From assembly GCF_003610495.1 (NCBI RefSeq), contig NZ_RAPK01000008.1, positions 414,138-478,137 on the forward strand: a DNA stretch of 64,000 nt, given 5' to 3'. The notes under the pieces were generated by a model, which made no database searches, was not told the DNA's origin, and saw nothing but the letters and a program-made list of their open reading frames with translations. Positions 17,293 through 25,950 of the stretch are shown piece after piece (within the stretch, counting starts at the first letter, position 1; each line of letters starts with the position of its first letter). The position numbers and the translations under genes are program-made. The stretch is from Sinobaca qinghaiensis (lineage in GTDB: Bacteria; Bacillota; Bacilli; Bacillales; Marinococcaceae).

Positions 17293-17754
17293 ATGAGAAA
17301 AAGGTTTGATCCATCTAAATGGCAGCTGAGATTTGGGTTTCTCTTTCTTGTGGTACTGTATCTGGGAGCCGCTTCTTTTGTCGAGTATATTATCGACGAC
17401 CCTGTGCAGGGACTGATCTACGGATATATGGGCGGACTGTTTCCCTTTATAGGGATCATTATTTATGCAGAAACCCGCCTGAAGAAAACTACTGAAGAAT
17501 CTTTATCCCAGGCAGACAAAGACTTTAACCTTAAACCAGATATACTGGTTTCAATTTTAGCTTATACAGGAGCTTTTCTCTTTGTTTACTATTCTTTTAA
17601 TTTTCCTTTAAGAGACATAATAGTGCAGGGTTCCCTGTTGGCCGGCAGTGCTCTTTCTTCGTTTATTTATTATATTATCCGAATGAAAGACAAAGGCTAC
17701 GAGCTTGAAGACGGTACCTGGGTAAAAAGAAAAGGAGATACTAACCATGATTAG
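17293..17754 (+). CDS. Membrane protein of unknown function
   Basis: 153 residues with four likely membrane helices: about 14-32, 38-60, 84-102 and 108-128. Between helices two and three lies a charged loop, RLKKTTEESLSQADKD. The C-terminal tail is charged. I do not recognise a family. The ATG at 17293 has GCGAGGTG upstream. It overlaps the acetyltransferase gene by eight bases, so the pair is translationally coupled. The upstream leader may control both. Confidence 0.7.
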   Translation: MRKRFDPSKWQLRFGFLFLVVLYLGAASFVEYIIDDPVQGLIYGYMGGLFPFIGIIIYAETRLKKTTEESLSQADKDFNLKPDILVSILAYTGAFLFVYYSFNFPLRDIIVQGSLLAGSALSSFIYYIIRMKDKGYELEDGTWVKRKGDTNHD

Positions 17755-18196
17755 ACCATTAACCTCTATGGAAGACCCTCCTATGTCCCTGCTGCTTTCG
17801 GCCGATCCTTCTGATAAAATGGTGCAGTCCTATTTGGACAAGGGCGTTTGCTTCGTAATGGAAAAACACGATCAAATTGTTGGAGCGTATATACTCGTCC
17901 CTGTAGAAGCAGATGCCTCCGAAATTGCAAACATTGCCGTTTTAGAAAAATATCAGCGGCAGGGCCTGGGGAAAGCTCTTTTGCTGGATGCTTTTTCCCG
18001 GGCGGAAAATCTCCCGGTTTCGCGTCTTCTTATTGGTACAGCCGATGCCAGTATTCATCAGCTCACTTTTTACCAGGCGATGGGATTTCATATTACCGGC
18101 CGTATTTCCAATTTCTTTGTTGAACATTACGAGGAACCGATTTACGAGAATGGCGTGCAGTGCAGGGATATGATCAGACTTGCTAAAGAAGTATAA
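17747..18196 (+). CDS. GNAT family N-acetyltransferase
   Basis: 149 residues with the GNAT fold. The acetyl-CoA motif is VLEKYQRQGLGKALLLDAF (Q-R-Q-G-L-G-K/A) near residue 70. The preceding strand is ASEIANIAV, and the late segment LTFYQAMGFHITGR is typical of motif B. The substrate is unknown. AAAGGAG lies ahead of the ATG, inside the end of the membrane protein gene, with which it forms an operon. Confidence 0.88.
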   Translation: MIRPLTSMEDPPMSLLLSADPSDKMVQSYLDKGVCFVMEKHDQIVGAYILVPVEADASEIANIAVLEKYQRQGLGKALLLDAFSRAENLPVSRLLIGTADASIHQLTFYQAMGFHITGRISNFFVEHYEEPIYENGVQCRDMIRLAKEV

Positions 18197-18318
18197 AATT
18201 TTCTACTGTATATAATAATATACTAAAAGAATTGATATTGTTTCCGCTTTCCATCATAGTAAAAGAAGATCGGAATGTTTTAAAAAGTTCCCATTACTAC
18301 TATCAGGAGGTATGTCCA

Positions 18319-19221
18319 TTGACGCTCGTTATTGACAATGTAACCAAACGATTCGGTTCTCACCAGGCAGTAGACGGAGTATCATTAACTGTAGAAAAAG
18401 GAAGCATGTTTGGCATGCTTGGTGCAAATGGAGCCGGTAAAACGACCACATTCCGCATGATTCTTGGGCTGCTTGACCCTACTTCAGGCTCTGTAACCTG
18501 GGACGGGCGCCCTCTTTCCTACAAACGTACCAGTTTAATTGGGTACCTGCCGGAAGAGAGAGGTCTATACCCTAAGCTGACAGTGAAGGAACAGATCATT
18601 TACTTAATGCGGCTGAAAGGAATGAAAAAAACCAGTATCGTTCCAGCTCTGCAGGAGTGGCTTGAAACGTTCCAGGTACCGGAATATGAAAACAAAAAAA
18701 TTGAAGAGCTTTCCAAAGGAAATCAGCAGAAAATCCAGTTTATTGCAGCAGTTTTACATAAACCTGAGCTTTTAATTTTAGATGAGCCCTTCAGCGGACT
18801 TGATCCCGTGAACACCGACATGCTGAAGCAGGCCGTGGAGCACATACAAAAACAGGGTACAACTATTGTTTTTTCAAGCCACCAGATGAAAAACGTAGAA
18901 GAGATGTGTGAAGATTTAATTATGCTCAAACGCGGCAGCGCTGTTCTGCAGGGCAACCTGCGGGACATAAAAAGATCGTACGGCGTAAAAAACATAACGG
19001 TCCAGGCAGACTATAACTTGAATTTTCTCCAGGAAGTGTCCGGAGTCCTGGATCTGCAGCAGAATAAAGACGGAGCCGTACTTCGGGTAAAGGATGAGAC
19101 AATCGCAGAACCTGTCTTTCAGCGAATTGCCGAAAAAGGATTTGTTCGTAAATTCGAAGTAGAACAGCCCAGCCTGCACGACATATTTATTGATAAGGCA
19201 GGTGTAGAACACGATGAATAA
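18319..19221 (+). CDS. ABC transporter ATP-binding protein (NatA/YhaQ-like)
   Basis: 300 residues from TTG at 18319 (MTLVIDNVTKRFG), eight bases after AGGAGG. An ATG at 18312 is out of frame and closes at once, and the longer frame is without ribosome site support. Walker A is GANGAGKTT, the signature is LSKGNQQKIQFIAA, Walker B is LLILDEPFSGLDP and the H-loop is SSHQ. The C-terminal extension matches the YhaQ/NatA group of sodium or drug exporter ATPases. It overlaps the permease gene by eight bases, giving a coupled two-gene exporter. Confidence 0.9.
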   Translation: MTLVIDNVTKRFGSHQAVDGVSLTVEKGSMFGMLGANGAGKTTTFRMILGLLDPTSGSVTWDGRPLSYKRTSLIGYLPEERGLYPKLTVKEQIIYLMRLKGMKKTSIVPALQEWLETFQVPEYENKKIEELSKGNQQKIQFIAAVLHKPELLILDEPFSGLDPVNTDMLKQAVEHIQKQGTTIVFSSHQMKNVEEMCEDLIMLKRGSAVLQGNLRDIKRSYGVKNITVQADYNLNFLQEVSGVLDLQQNKDGAVLRVKDETIAEPVFQRIAEKGFVRKFEVEQPSLHDIFIDKAGVEHDE

Positions 19222-20464
19222 TTTTTGGATTACTGTTGCTCATACAATGACTAAACGTGTCCGTTCCAAGTCTTTTTTCTGGTCCAGCCTTGTTACACTT
19301 ATTCTCGTTATAGGGTTAATGAATGCTGCCGGCGTATTATCTTCTTTTTCCGGAGAAGAGGACCGGGAGCAGCAGAATGTAGCGGTTCTTGATAATACAT
19401 CAGAAGAAGAAAGTATGGGAGAAGCGCTTGCTTCCTACGAAGAAAGTTCTTTTGCCTATGAAAATTATTCCGGTACAGAAGAAGAAGCGCTCGCCTCAGC
19501 AGAAGAAGAGGAATATGCTTTTGTACTGACTCTCGCCGGAGAACCTGCTGAACTGGACGCTGTCCTATATGGCAGCGAAAGTGATTTTCAGGATGGACAG
19601 GAAATCAACCAGGACGTACAGCGTATTAAAGAGGGATTTGTGACCAACGAACTGAATCTCGATGAGCAGCAGCTCGCCACTATATATGCACCGGTATCTT
19701 TTTCTGAACAGCCTCTTACGGAAGGCGCCGAAGTTCAGACGGAAGAGGCACACAATCAAGCCTATTGGATGGTATACGCCCTTGTTTTTGCCATTTATCT
19801 GCTGGTGATAATGTTTGGTTCGATGATTGCAACGGAAGTAGCTACCGAAAAATCCTCCAGGGTGATGGAACTGATTGTTTCCAGCGTTAATCCCATTACA
19901 CAGATGTTTGGAAAGCTTGTCGGCATCGGTATTGTAGGCCTTTTAAATGTAGCCGTTCTGGCAGCCGCCGCCTTTATTGGTGATGCCATCAGCGGTGATA
20001 ATATACTTGAAGGGTTGTTTAGTGAAGCGATTGAAGTGTCCCTGCTTTTATATGCCCTGCTTTTTATTGTGCTCGGCTATTTTCTGTATGGGGGCATTGC
20101 TGCCATGCTTGGAGCACTCGTCAGTCGCGCAGAAGAGGTGAACCAGGCGATTCAGCCGCTCATTTATGTAGCTATGATTGCATTTTTTATAGCTATCTTC
20201 GGCCTGAACGCCCCGGATGCGACAATCATTCACATCTTATCGTATATTCCATTTTTCACGCCGCAGCTGCTTTTCCTAAGAATCGGTATGACCTCAGTGC
20301 CGACATGGGAGATCATTTTAATTATTGTTATTCTTACTATCAGCGCAGTGCTTATTAATATGCTCGCAGCCAGAGTGTATAAGGGCGGCGTGCTGATGTA
20401 CGGTAAGTTCTCTATTAAAAATGGCATGAAGCAGGCATTTACTATTTCCAAAAAAGAAAAATAA
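19214..20464 (+). CDS. ABC-2 type permease (NatB/YhaP-like)
   Basis: 416 residues. One N-terminal helix (about 22-42) is followed by an acidic extracytoplasmic domain (about 50-180) and then by five helices, starting YWMVYALVFAIYLLVIMFG. The motif ATEKSSRVMELIVSSVNP is characteristic of the NatB/YhaP family. With the ATPase above it forms a putative Na+ or drug exporter, which would fit a salt- or alkali-adapted host; that link is inference. The operon ends at the terminator 20473-20502. Confidence 0.88.
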   Translation: MNNFWITVAHTMTKRVRSKSFFWSSLVTLILVIGLMNAAGVLSSFSGEEDREQQNVAVLDNTSEEESMGEALASYEESSFAYENYSGTEEEALASAEEEEYAFVLTLAGEPAELDAVLYGSESDFQDGQEINQDVQRIKEGFVTNELNLDEQQLATIYAPVSFSEQPLTEGAEVQTEEAHNQAYWMVYALVFAIYLLVIMFGSMIATEVATEKSSRVMELIVSSVNPITQMFGKLVGIGIVGLLNVAVLAAAAFIGDAISGDNILEGLFSEAIEVSLLLYALLFIVLGYFLYGGIAAMLGALVSRAEEVNQAIQPLIYVAMIAFFIAIFGLNAPDATIIHILSYIPFFTPQLLFLRIGMTSVPTWEIILIIVILTISAVLINMLAARVYKGGVLMYGKFSIKNGMKQAFTISKKEK

Positions 20465-20472
20465 CGCACAAT

Positions 20473-20502
20473 AAAACCGGGAGCGGACCTGCTCCCGGTT
20501 TT
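20473..20502. terminator. Terminator between converging operons
   Basis: Perfect stem AAAACCGGGAGC/GCTCCCGGTTTT with a six-base loop, usable from both strands. Confidence 0.9.
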
Positions 20503-20524
20503 GTTCGTGCTGTATGTGTGCGAT

Positions 20525-20974
20525 TTATGAATATTTTTTCTCCCAGCGCTGCAGTCGTCCCCGATTATAGCGTTGAATCATAATAAAGGGCATGTTAAAG
20601 CTGAAGGCATAGAGCATGATAAACCAGCCGGACAACGGATCATTGAATAGAAAAAACAAGGGTGCCGGAAGAATCTGCAGCCAGTGCGAAAGCTCCGAGC
20701 GGCTTGCCTCCCGTTTAAATACCGCTAAGTCATCAGCATTCCGCAGCCGCAGGGTGCTTTTCGCAATTCCCATTTTGGTCCAGGAACCCGCTTCCGGCAG
20801 ACGATGCTTCCATTTTTTGATTTTAAATATATCGTATATTTTTCCGTCATTTTCCCAATTCCGAATGGTATACAGACAGGAAAAAGAAGCGATAAAAGAC
20901 GGGGGCAGCAAATAAACAATGGTGCTGATGCTCACATGGATAAACAGCCACGCGGCTGCATTTATCCAAATCAT
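20525..20974 (-). CDS. crtO: Glycosyl-4,4'-diaponeurosporenoate acyltransferase CrtO
   Basis: 149 residues with two to three membrane helices. The conserved block KWKHRLPEAGSW, then RREASRSELSHW-like FKREASRSELSHW, and the ending NMPFIMIQRYNRGRL match the CrtO acyltransferase of Staphylococcus aureus, which adds a fatty acid to the glucosyl carotenoid in the last step of staphyloxanthin formation. It is the last gene of the crtP-crtQ-crtO operon, 15 bases after crtQ. Confidence 0.88.
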   Translation of the reverse strand: MIWINAAAWLFIHVSISTIVYLLPPSFIASFSCLYTIRNWENDGKIYDIFKIKKWKHRLPEAGSWTKMGIAKSTLRLRNADDLAVFKREASRSELSHWLQILPAPLFFLFNDPLSGWFIMLYAFSFNMPFIMIQRYNRGRLQRWEKKYS

Positions 20975-20989
20975 TCAGATGCCCCCTCT

Positions 20990-22060
20990 CTACTTCCCTG
21001 CAATGTTACGGCCTTTCCATGTCGCTTTTTTAAAGAAAAATGTTTTAAGCAGCGAATACATGAATATACAAACAAAAAAGACAAAATATACCGGAAATAA
21101 AAGCGCATCAAACCACCGGAAATTCCCAATATCCCGAAGCGTTTTATAAAGCCATAACGCTATGGCCAAATAGCCGGCCAGGCTCCACCATCCGGCTTCA
21201 GGACTGTTTACGAAAAAAGAAACTACCGCAGTAATCCATATCACGTTTGCTGCAGTCAGCCATAAAGAAGCAGTTTTTGCTCCAGAGGCGAAGCTTTTAG
21301 ACCACCCCTGCACTACATCTATAAGCCTTGCTTCATACATTCTCATATTCAGTACCCCTCTGCCGCTGAAAGCACGGGTCTCTATTCCCTGATGCTGTGC
21401 TTTCCGGGCAAAAGCCAAATGTTCTACGATCTCGCTTTTAATACATTCGTGGCCGCCCATTTCCCAATACATCTCCCGTTTTATTAGAAGACAGGGTCCA
21501 AAGCCTCCCTGAGCCCAGCTCTGCTTTGCGAAAATGTGGGTAATTCCAGAGGAGGCAAACACGACCAGATGAAAGACTGCCGACAGTTTTTCCCAAAAAG
21601 AATACATAAAATGAAAAGGATGTACTGTCACAAAGGAGGCTGCTTCCGGTTGTTCTAAGTATCGAATCATACGGTCCGGACCGTCCTCTGAGAACCAGGT
21701 GTCCGCATCTAAAAAACAAAGTGTATCTCCGCCTGCCTGACGGGCTCCCTGAAAACAAGCCCAGGATTTCCCCATCCATCCTTTAGGAAGGGGCGGAGTA
21801 CTGATGACTTTTACCCCGAATGAGGCAGCCGTCTCTTTTGTTCCATCACTGGAATCATCATCGACGACGATTACTTCCCGCTTGTCATTGGGAACCGCCA
21901 ATAGAGAAGGCAGCAGCCGTTTCAGATTTTTTTCTTCATCACGTGCTGGAATAATAATAGAATAGGTGCCGGTTTCTTTGACCGGCACGATAGGAAAAGA
22001 GACCCTCTGCCAAAAAAGCAGAAGGGTCGCCAGTACTGCTGTTACAAGAAACCACATCAT
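20990..22060 (-). CDS. crtQ: 4,4'-Diaponeurosporenoate glycosyltransferase CrtQ
   Basis: 356 residues. An N-terminal membrane helix is followed by a GT-A family 2 domain: SIIIPARDEEKNLKRLL, VVDDDSSDGT, and the metal-binding FLDADTWF. Specific to CrtQ are the GWMGKSWACFQGA segment, the GGFGPCLLIKREMYWEMGGH acceptor loop and the closing TWKGRN. Helices also lie at the C-terminus. It glucosylates the terminal carboxylate of the C30 carotenoid. It starts nine bases after crtP, with AGGTGAG before the ATG, and is in the same operon as crtO. Confidence 0.88.
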   Translation of the reverse strand: MMWFLVTAVLATLLLFWQRVSFPIVPVKETGTYSIIIPARDEEKNLKRLLPSLLAVPNDKREVIVVDDDSSDGTKETAASFGVKVISTPPLPKGWMGKSWACFQGARQAGGDTLCFLDADTWFSEDGPDRMIRYLEQPEAASFVTVHPFHFMYSFWEKLSAVFHLVVFASSGITHIFAKQSWAQGGFGPCLLIKREMYWEMGGHECIKSEIVEHLAFARKAQHQGIETRAFSGRGVLNMRMYEARLIDVVQGWSKSFASGAKTASLWLTAANVIWITAVVSFFVNSPEAGWWSLAGYLAIALWLYKTLRDIGNFRWFDALLFPVYFVFFVCIFMYSLLKTFFFKKATWKGRNIAGK

Positions 22061-22068
22061 TACTCACC

Positions 22069-23577
22069 TCAGGATTTTACAGCTTTTTTGGGGCTTCCGT
22101 GCTTTTCCAGAATAGCGTTGGCTGCCATGTGTCCGGACAGCGTTACCATTGGCACACCGCCTCCTGGATGAGTAGCACCTCCTACAAAGTACAGGTTATC
22201 TACTACGCTGCTCTTTGTATCCATTTTAAAGCCGCCGTTCAGCTTGCGGTCTGTCACTACTCCGTAAATAGAGCCGCCGTTGGAGCCGTAGAGAGATTCA
22301 ATGTCATTCGGCGTGAATGTGTATTCATACTCAATCCGATCACGCAAACCTGTCATTCCCATACGTTCGAGCTTGGAAAGTACTACGTCACGATAGCCGG
22401 AAAAGTTTTTATTCCAGTCTTCACCTTTTTGCAGCGCGGGTACGTGCGTCAGGACAAACATGTTTTCTTTGCCTGGAGGAGCCTGGGACGAATCGCTTTT
22501 CGACGAAATACCTACGTATACTGTAGGATCGTCAGCCGGTTTCTTTTCTTTAAAGACCTGTTGAAATTCTTTTTCCTGATCCTCGGAAAAGAAGAAATTA
22601 TGATGACCTAGCTTATCATAGTTGCTGTCTACGCCGAGCAGCAGTACAAGCCCGGATACTGTAGGCTCAAACTTTTTGCGGTCAGCCAATGCTTTTTTGC
22701 GGAGCTTTTTGCTTTCCAGCAGATGTTCATAAAATGGAATAACCTCCAGGTTGGACACAACAAGATCTGGAGTCAGAACATCGCCGCCGGCTAAATGTAC
22801 TTCTTTCACCTGTTTCTTTTTCGTTACTACTTTTTCCACTTCTGTCTCCAGACGTATCTCTACGCCCAGTTCCTCAAGCACGCTTTCCATAGCTTCTGCA
22901 ATTTTGTACATGCCGCCCTGCACATAGAAAACTCCAACGCCCAGCTGGACATGCGTCATCTGTGACAACATGGCAGGAGCGTCATAAGGCGAAGAACCGA
23001 TATACATAATTAGAAAATTAAACATCTGCTGCAGGTGTTTATCCTTAAAGAACCGCTCTGTGGTCTGATTCAAGGAGTGGAATGGATCCATGGCCCACAT
23101 TTCCTTAAGAGAGTGATTGGCTCGCAGATCTGATACACCTGAAATGCTGTCACGGTAGAAAGACTTCATGCTTAAGTCATACATTTTATGGCAGTAATCC
23201 AGATATTCAAAAAAGCGGGAGGCATCATCTTCCGACACTTTTTTCAATTCTTCCAGCATTTTAGGGAGGTCACTCGTTAAATCAATTGTGGTTCCATCTT
23301 CAAAAAACGTCCTCCAGCCCGGTTCAATGCGCTGGATATCCAAATAATCATGAACGTCCTTGCCGACTGCTTCAAACAGTTCTTCGAGCACCCAGGGGAG
23401 AGTCAAAATAGATGGACCGGTATCAAAAATATACCCCTTTCCCGTCCGCTGATTGAGTTTTCCACCGAGACGTTCTCCTTTTTCGATAATCGTTACGTTA
23501 TAATCTTCTCCGGCTAAACGAATCGCAGATGCCATACCTGCAAGTCCTCCGCCGATAACAGTTACATTTTCGGGCAT
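22069..23577 (-). CDS. crtP: Diaponeurosporene oxidase CrtP (phytoene desaturase family)
   Basis: 502 residues from the ATG at 23577 (MPENVTVIGGG), after AAAGGAG; the frame opens 22 codons earlier without support. The FAD-binding turn is VIGGGLAGMASA. Segments such as GWRTFFEDGTTIDL, FLIMYIGSSPYDAPAML, HHNFFFSED, DDPTVYVGIS and FVGGATHPGGGVPMVTLSG follow S. aureus CrtP more closely than CrtN. The reaction would be oxidation of the terminal methyl group of a C30 carotenoid. It is the first gene of crtP-crtQ-crtO. The early genes (crtM, crtN) are not in this window. Confidence 0.85.
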   Translation of the reverse strand: MPENVTVIGGGLAGMASAIRLAGEDYNVTIIEKGERLGGKLNQRTGKGYIFDTGPSILTLPWVLEELFEAVGKDVHDYLDIQRIEPGWRTFFEDGTTIDLTSDLPKMLEELKKVSEDDASRFFEYLDYCHKMYDLSMKSFYRDSISGVSDLRANHSLKEMWAMDPFHSLNQTTERFFKDKHLQQMFNFLIMYIGSSPYDAPAMLSQMTHVQLGVGVFYVQGGMYKIAEAMESVLEELGVEIRLETEVEKVVTKKKQVKEVHLAGGDVLTPDLVVSNLEVIPFYEHLLESKKLRKKALADRKKFEPTVSGLVLLLGVDSNYDKLGHHNFFFSEDQEKEFQQVFKEKKPADDPTVYVGISSKSDSSQAPPGKENMFVLTHVPALQKGEDWNKNFSGYRDVVLSKLERMGMTGLRDRIEYEYTFTPNDIESLYGSNGGSIYGVVTDRKLNGGFKMDTKSSVVDNLYFVGGATHPGGGVPMVTLSGHMAANAILEKHGSPKKAVKS

Positions 23578-23754
23578 AATGACAGGCTCCTTTATGGTAA
23601 ATTGGATTATTTCCTTTATAAAAAGGAAGCGGTAACAGAACATTTTACTCCCTCTAATATACCCTTTTCAACTGGAAATTACTCTCTATATCCCTTGTTT
23701 CGATTATATTTCAAAAAGGAAGGGTATAAGTAAAAAAAGAAATGAGGCCTTTCT

Positions 23755-24663
23755 ATGCTGAAATTAATTGCTGCAAACATAATCCGCGCTATTCCTGACA
23801 AAGCTTCAGGCAGGTCAATGATAGACTTTGAAACCGTCCGTGAAGTGAAGGAAGTATTATTGGAGGTAGAAGAGCGAACCATTCACCTTTCCTTTTATTA
23901 TCCTTTGTTATCGATCAATGAACCGCTGCCTGCATACATTAACCTGCACGGCGGAGCCTTTATTATGAATAACAAAGACATGGATGACCCATACTGCCGG
24001 TATCTGGCAAACCACGCCCGGACTGTCGTGGTAAACGTCAATTACAGCAAGGCACCCGAAACCCCGTTCCCTGGTGCACTCGAAGAATGTTATCAGGTTA
24101 TTCAATGGCTTCGCCGCAATGGCTCTGCTTTGGGCATAGATACCCGCAAAATAGCGGTGGGAGGCCAAAGCTCCGGCGGCAATCTTGCTGCGGCATTATG
24201 CCTGCTGCTCAAAAAACGTCGGGAGAAACAACCTCTGCTTCAAGTGTTGTCTGTACCAATGCTGGATTTTGTTACTCCTCATGCTGACAAACCCGAACCG
24301 GATCCGCTGCGGGCAAAATACCCACAGGCAGCCGGCTTTTTAAATGCCTGCTATGTACCAACAATAGAGCAGGCATCCAATCCGCTTGCCTCCCCGGTTC
24401 TGGCAGCTGATGTAAGCGGACTGGCTCCTGCACTAATCGTTTCGGGTGAAAATGATGCTTTCCGCCCTGAAATAGAACGCTATTCTGACAAGCTGAAAAG
24501 AGCCAAAGTGCAGGTACGCTATGAACTATTCAAAGACTGCACCCATACGTTCATGAATACCGGTCCTGAAAAAGAGGCCGCTGCAGCCTGGAATATTATA
24601 GCATCAGAACTGCACCGCGGTTTTTATCCCTCTTCCTTCTTTAAAACCCATCGTCCCTCCTAA
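23755..24663 (+). CDS. Alpha/beta hydrolase (hormone-sensitive lipase family esterase)
   Basis: 302 residues. The HSL-type oxyanion motif is LHGGAFIM near residue 65, the nucleophile elbow is GGQSSGGNLAAAL near 140, and the acid and histidine are in SGENDAFRPE and DCTHTFMN. It is a serine carboxylesterase on short or medium acyl esters. The start has GAGGCC-type weak ribosome support, with an upstream GGAAGGG, so it is less certain. It is divergent from the carotenoid operon, sharing a 177-base promoter region, which may hint at a link to carotenoid esters; that is weak inference. Confidence 0.85.
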   Translation: MLKLIAANIIRAIPDKASGRSMIDFETVREVKEVLLEVEERTIHLSFYYPLLSINEPLPAYINLHGGAFIMNNKDMDDPYCRYLANHARTVVVNVNYSKAPETPFPGALEECYQVIQWLRRNGSALGIDTRKIAVGGQSSGGNLAAALCLLLKKRREKQPLLQVLSVPMLDFVTPHADKPEPDPLRAKYPQAAGFLNACYVPTIEQASNPLASPVLAADVSGLAPALIVSGENDAFRPEIERYSDKLKRAKVQVRYELFKDCTHTFMNTGPEKEAAAAWNIIASELHRGFYPSSFFKTHRPS

Positions 24664-24702
24664 AATACGGGACTCTTTTTTATCGAAAATGATAGAGCGC
24701 AT

Positions 24703-24749
24703 GTAAAAAAGCAGGTTAAAACAATATGTTTGTTTTAACCTGCTTTTAC
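24703..24749. terminator. Strong bidirectional terminator
   Basis: Stem GTAAAAAAGCAGGTTAAAAC... pairing over about 19 bp with its complement around a TATG-centred loop, with T-rich flanks both ways. Confidence 0.85.
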
Positions 24750-24813
24750 ATATATCGGCTGCAGCAATATCTTCTGAAGACTTAGTAATGTAAAGACAAT
24801 TATACGCATTATG

Positions 24814-25929
24814 TTAGATCAGCTTTTTTTGACGAAGCTGCTGTTCTGCCAGCAGTGGCAGCAGGTTGTCAAAAACATGGGTATCATCATCGTACACCGA
24901 ATAGCCTCCTGCATATTGATCATTGTTTCCACTGTTCTGGTGTACTTTTAGACGATCAAATATATCCATTGCCAATTCTTCTTCGCCTTCAGCTAAGCAG
25001 TACATGACAAGCAGGCCGTAAATAGCCGGAGACTCGTATTCTACGTTTTCTTCTTTGGTTTCTATATCATACTGTCCGAACACCTGCCCATGATCGTCCA
25101 TTTCTTTACGAATAAAGGCAAGAAAATCACTAGTCTGCCCACCACTCTGAGCTCTGTATAACGCTACCAGCGACTGGTCAACGATGTTGACACTTTCATC
25201 ATATTCGTACTCTGTTTCTTCCACATTATAGCCTTTCGGAAAAAACCCATTTCGTAAAGGTGCCTCTTCTAATATCCGCTCCATGTTGTCATAGATCTGC
25301 TGATCCAGTACCCTTTCATCCCGCATGCGGCGGAGAGCCTGCATATCAATATAGGACAGCGTAATCACATCGCTTGCATATTCGTCATTCGTTTCATAAA
25401 AATCGGTCAATACGTTTTCATTTAAATTATATTCGGTCGTATATGAAGCAATACGCTGGGCAGTCTCCTGGTATTCCGCTTTGTCCCATCTATCAAATCC
25501 TTTGTAAAGAACCTCCACCAGTCTAATATCATCTACCAGCGCATTTGTTGTTTCCATCTTGTTCCCATTCTCCTGTATTTTCCAGTGAACAAATCCATCC
25601 TCTTCTAAAAAATAAGTCTGCAGCTGTTCGAATCCTTTATGAAAAAGCTCTTCATCATTTTCTTTGAGAGCAAAATCCATCCACAGCCCCAACGTTTCCG
25701 ACAACGATTCTCTTCCCTTTACCTCATCCGAATCTTCTACATCGCCGTCCTGAATATAGGTAGCCACGGTACCGTTGTCGTTCAGCATCCAGGTCTGAAT
25801 GAATCCGGATACGGGATATTTACTATCCACTACCTCTTCTGAGGGAGGCGGGGGCGGGGAAGAAGAGGAATAATAAAAATAAATGCCTGTTCCCACTAAA
25901 GCCGCAATGATTAGAATAACTACCAGCAT
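24814..25929 (-). CDS. ydaJ: Membrane-anchored glycoside hydrolase-like protein (YdaJ-like)
   Basis: 371 residues from the ATG at 25929, nine bases after GGGGAG; a TTG at 25935 is too close to that site. An N-terminal helix (residues 1-20) anchors it outside the cell, followed by a low-complexity SSSSPPPPPSEE linker. The rest is acidic and helical with alternating aromatic residues, in the style of an alpha/alpha-toroid glycoside hydrolase such as family 8. The glutamate and aspartate catalytic pair cannot be named with confidence. It is the last gene of the operon ydaL-ydaM-wecB-ydaJ and resembles YdaJ of the B. subtilis ydaJKLMN exopolysaccharide operon by position and size. Confidence 0.65.
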   Translation of the reverse strand: MLVVILIIAALVGTGIYFYYSSSSPPPPPSEEVVDSKYPVSGFIQTWMLNDNGTVATYIQDGDVEDSDEVKGRESLSETLGLWMDFALKENDEELFHKGFEQLQTYFLEEDGFVHWKIQENGNKMETTNALVDDIRLVEVLYKGFDRWDKAEYQETAQRIASYTTEYNLNENVLTDFYETNDEYASDVITLSYIDMQALRRMRDERVLDQQIYDNMERILEEAPLRNGFFPKGYNVEETEYEYDESVNIVDQSLVALYRAQSGGQTSDFLAFIRKEMDDHGQVFGQYDIETKEENVEYESPAIYGLLVMYCLAEGEEELAMDIFDRLKVHQNSGNNDQYAGGYSVYDDDTHVFDNLLPLLAEQQLRQKKLI

Positions 25930-25950
25930 TTTCAACCACTCCCCACTCCT

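Noticed and set aside
23659..23664. GGGTAT on the minus strand upstream of crtP, like a sigma-B -10 box
   Set aside because: Sigma-B controls the S. aureus crt operon, but no GTTT-type -35 box lies at the right spacing here.
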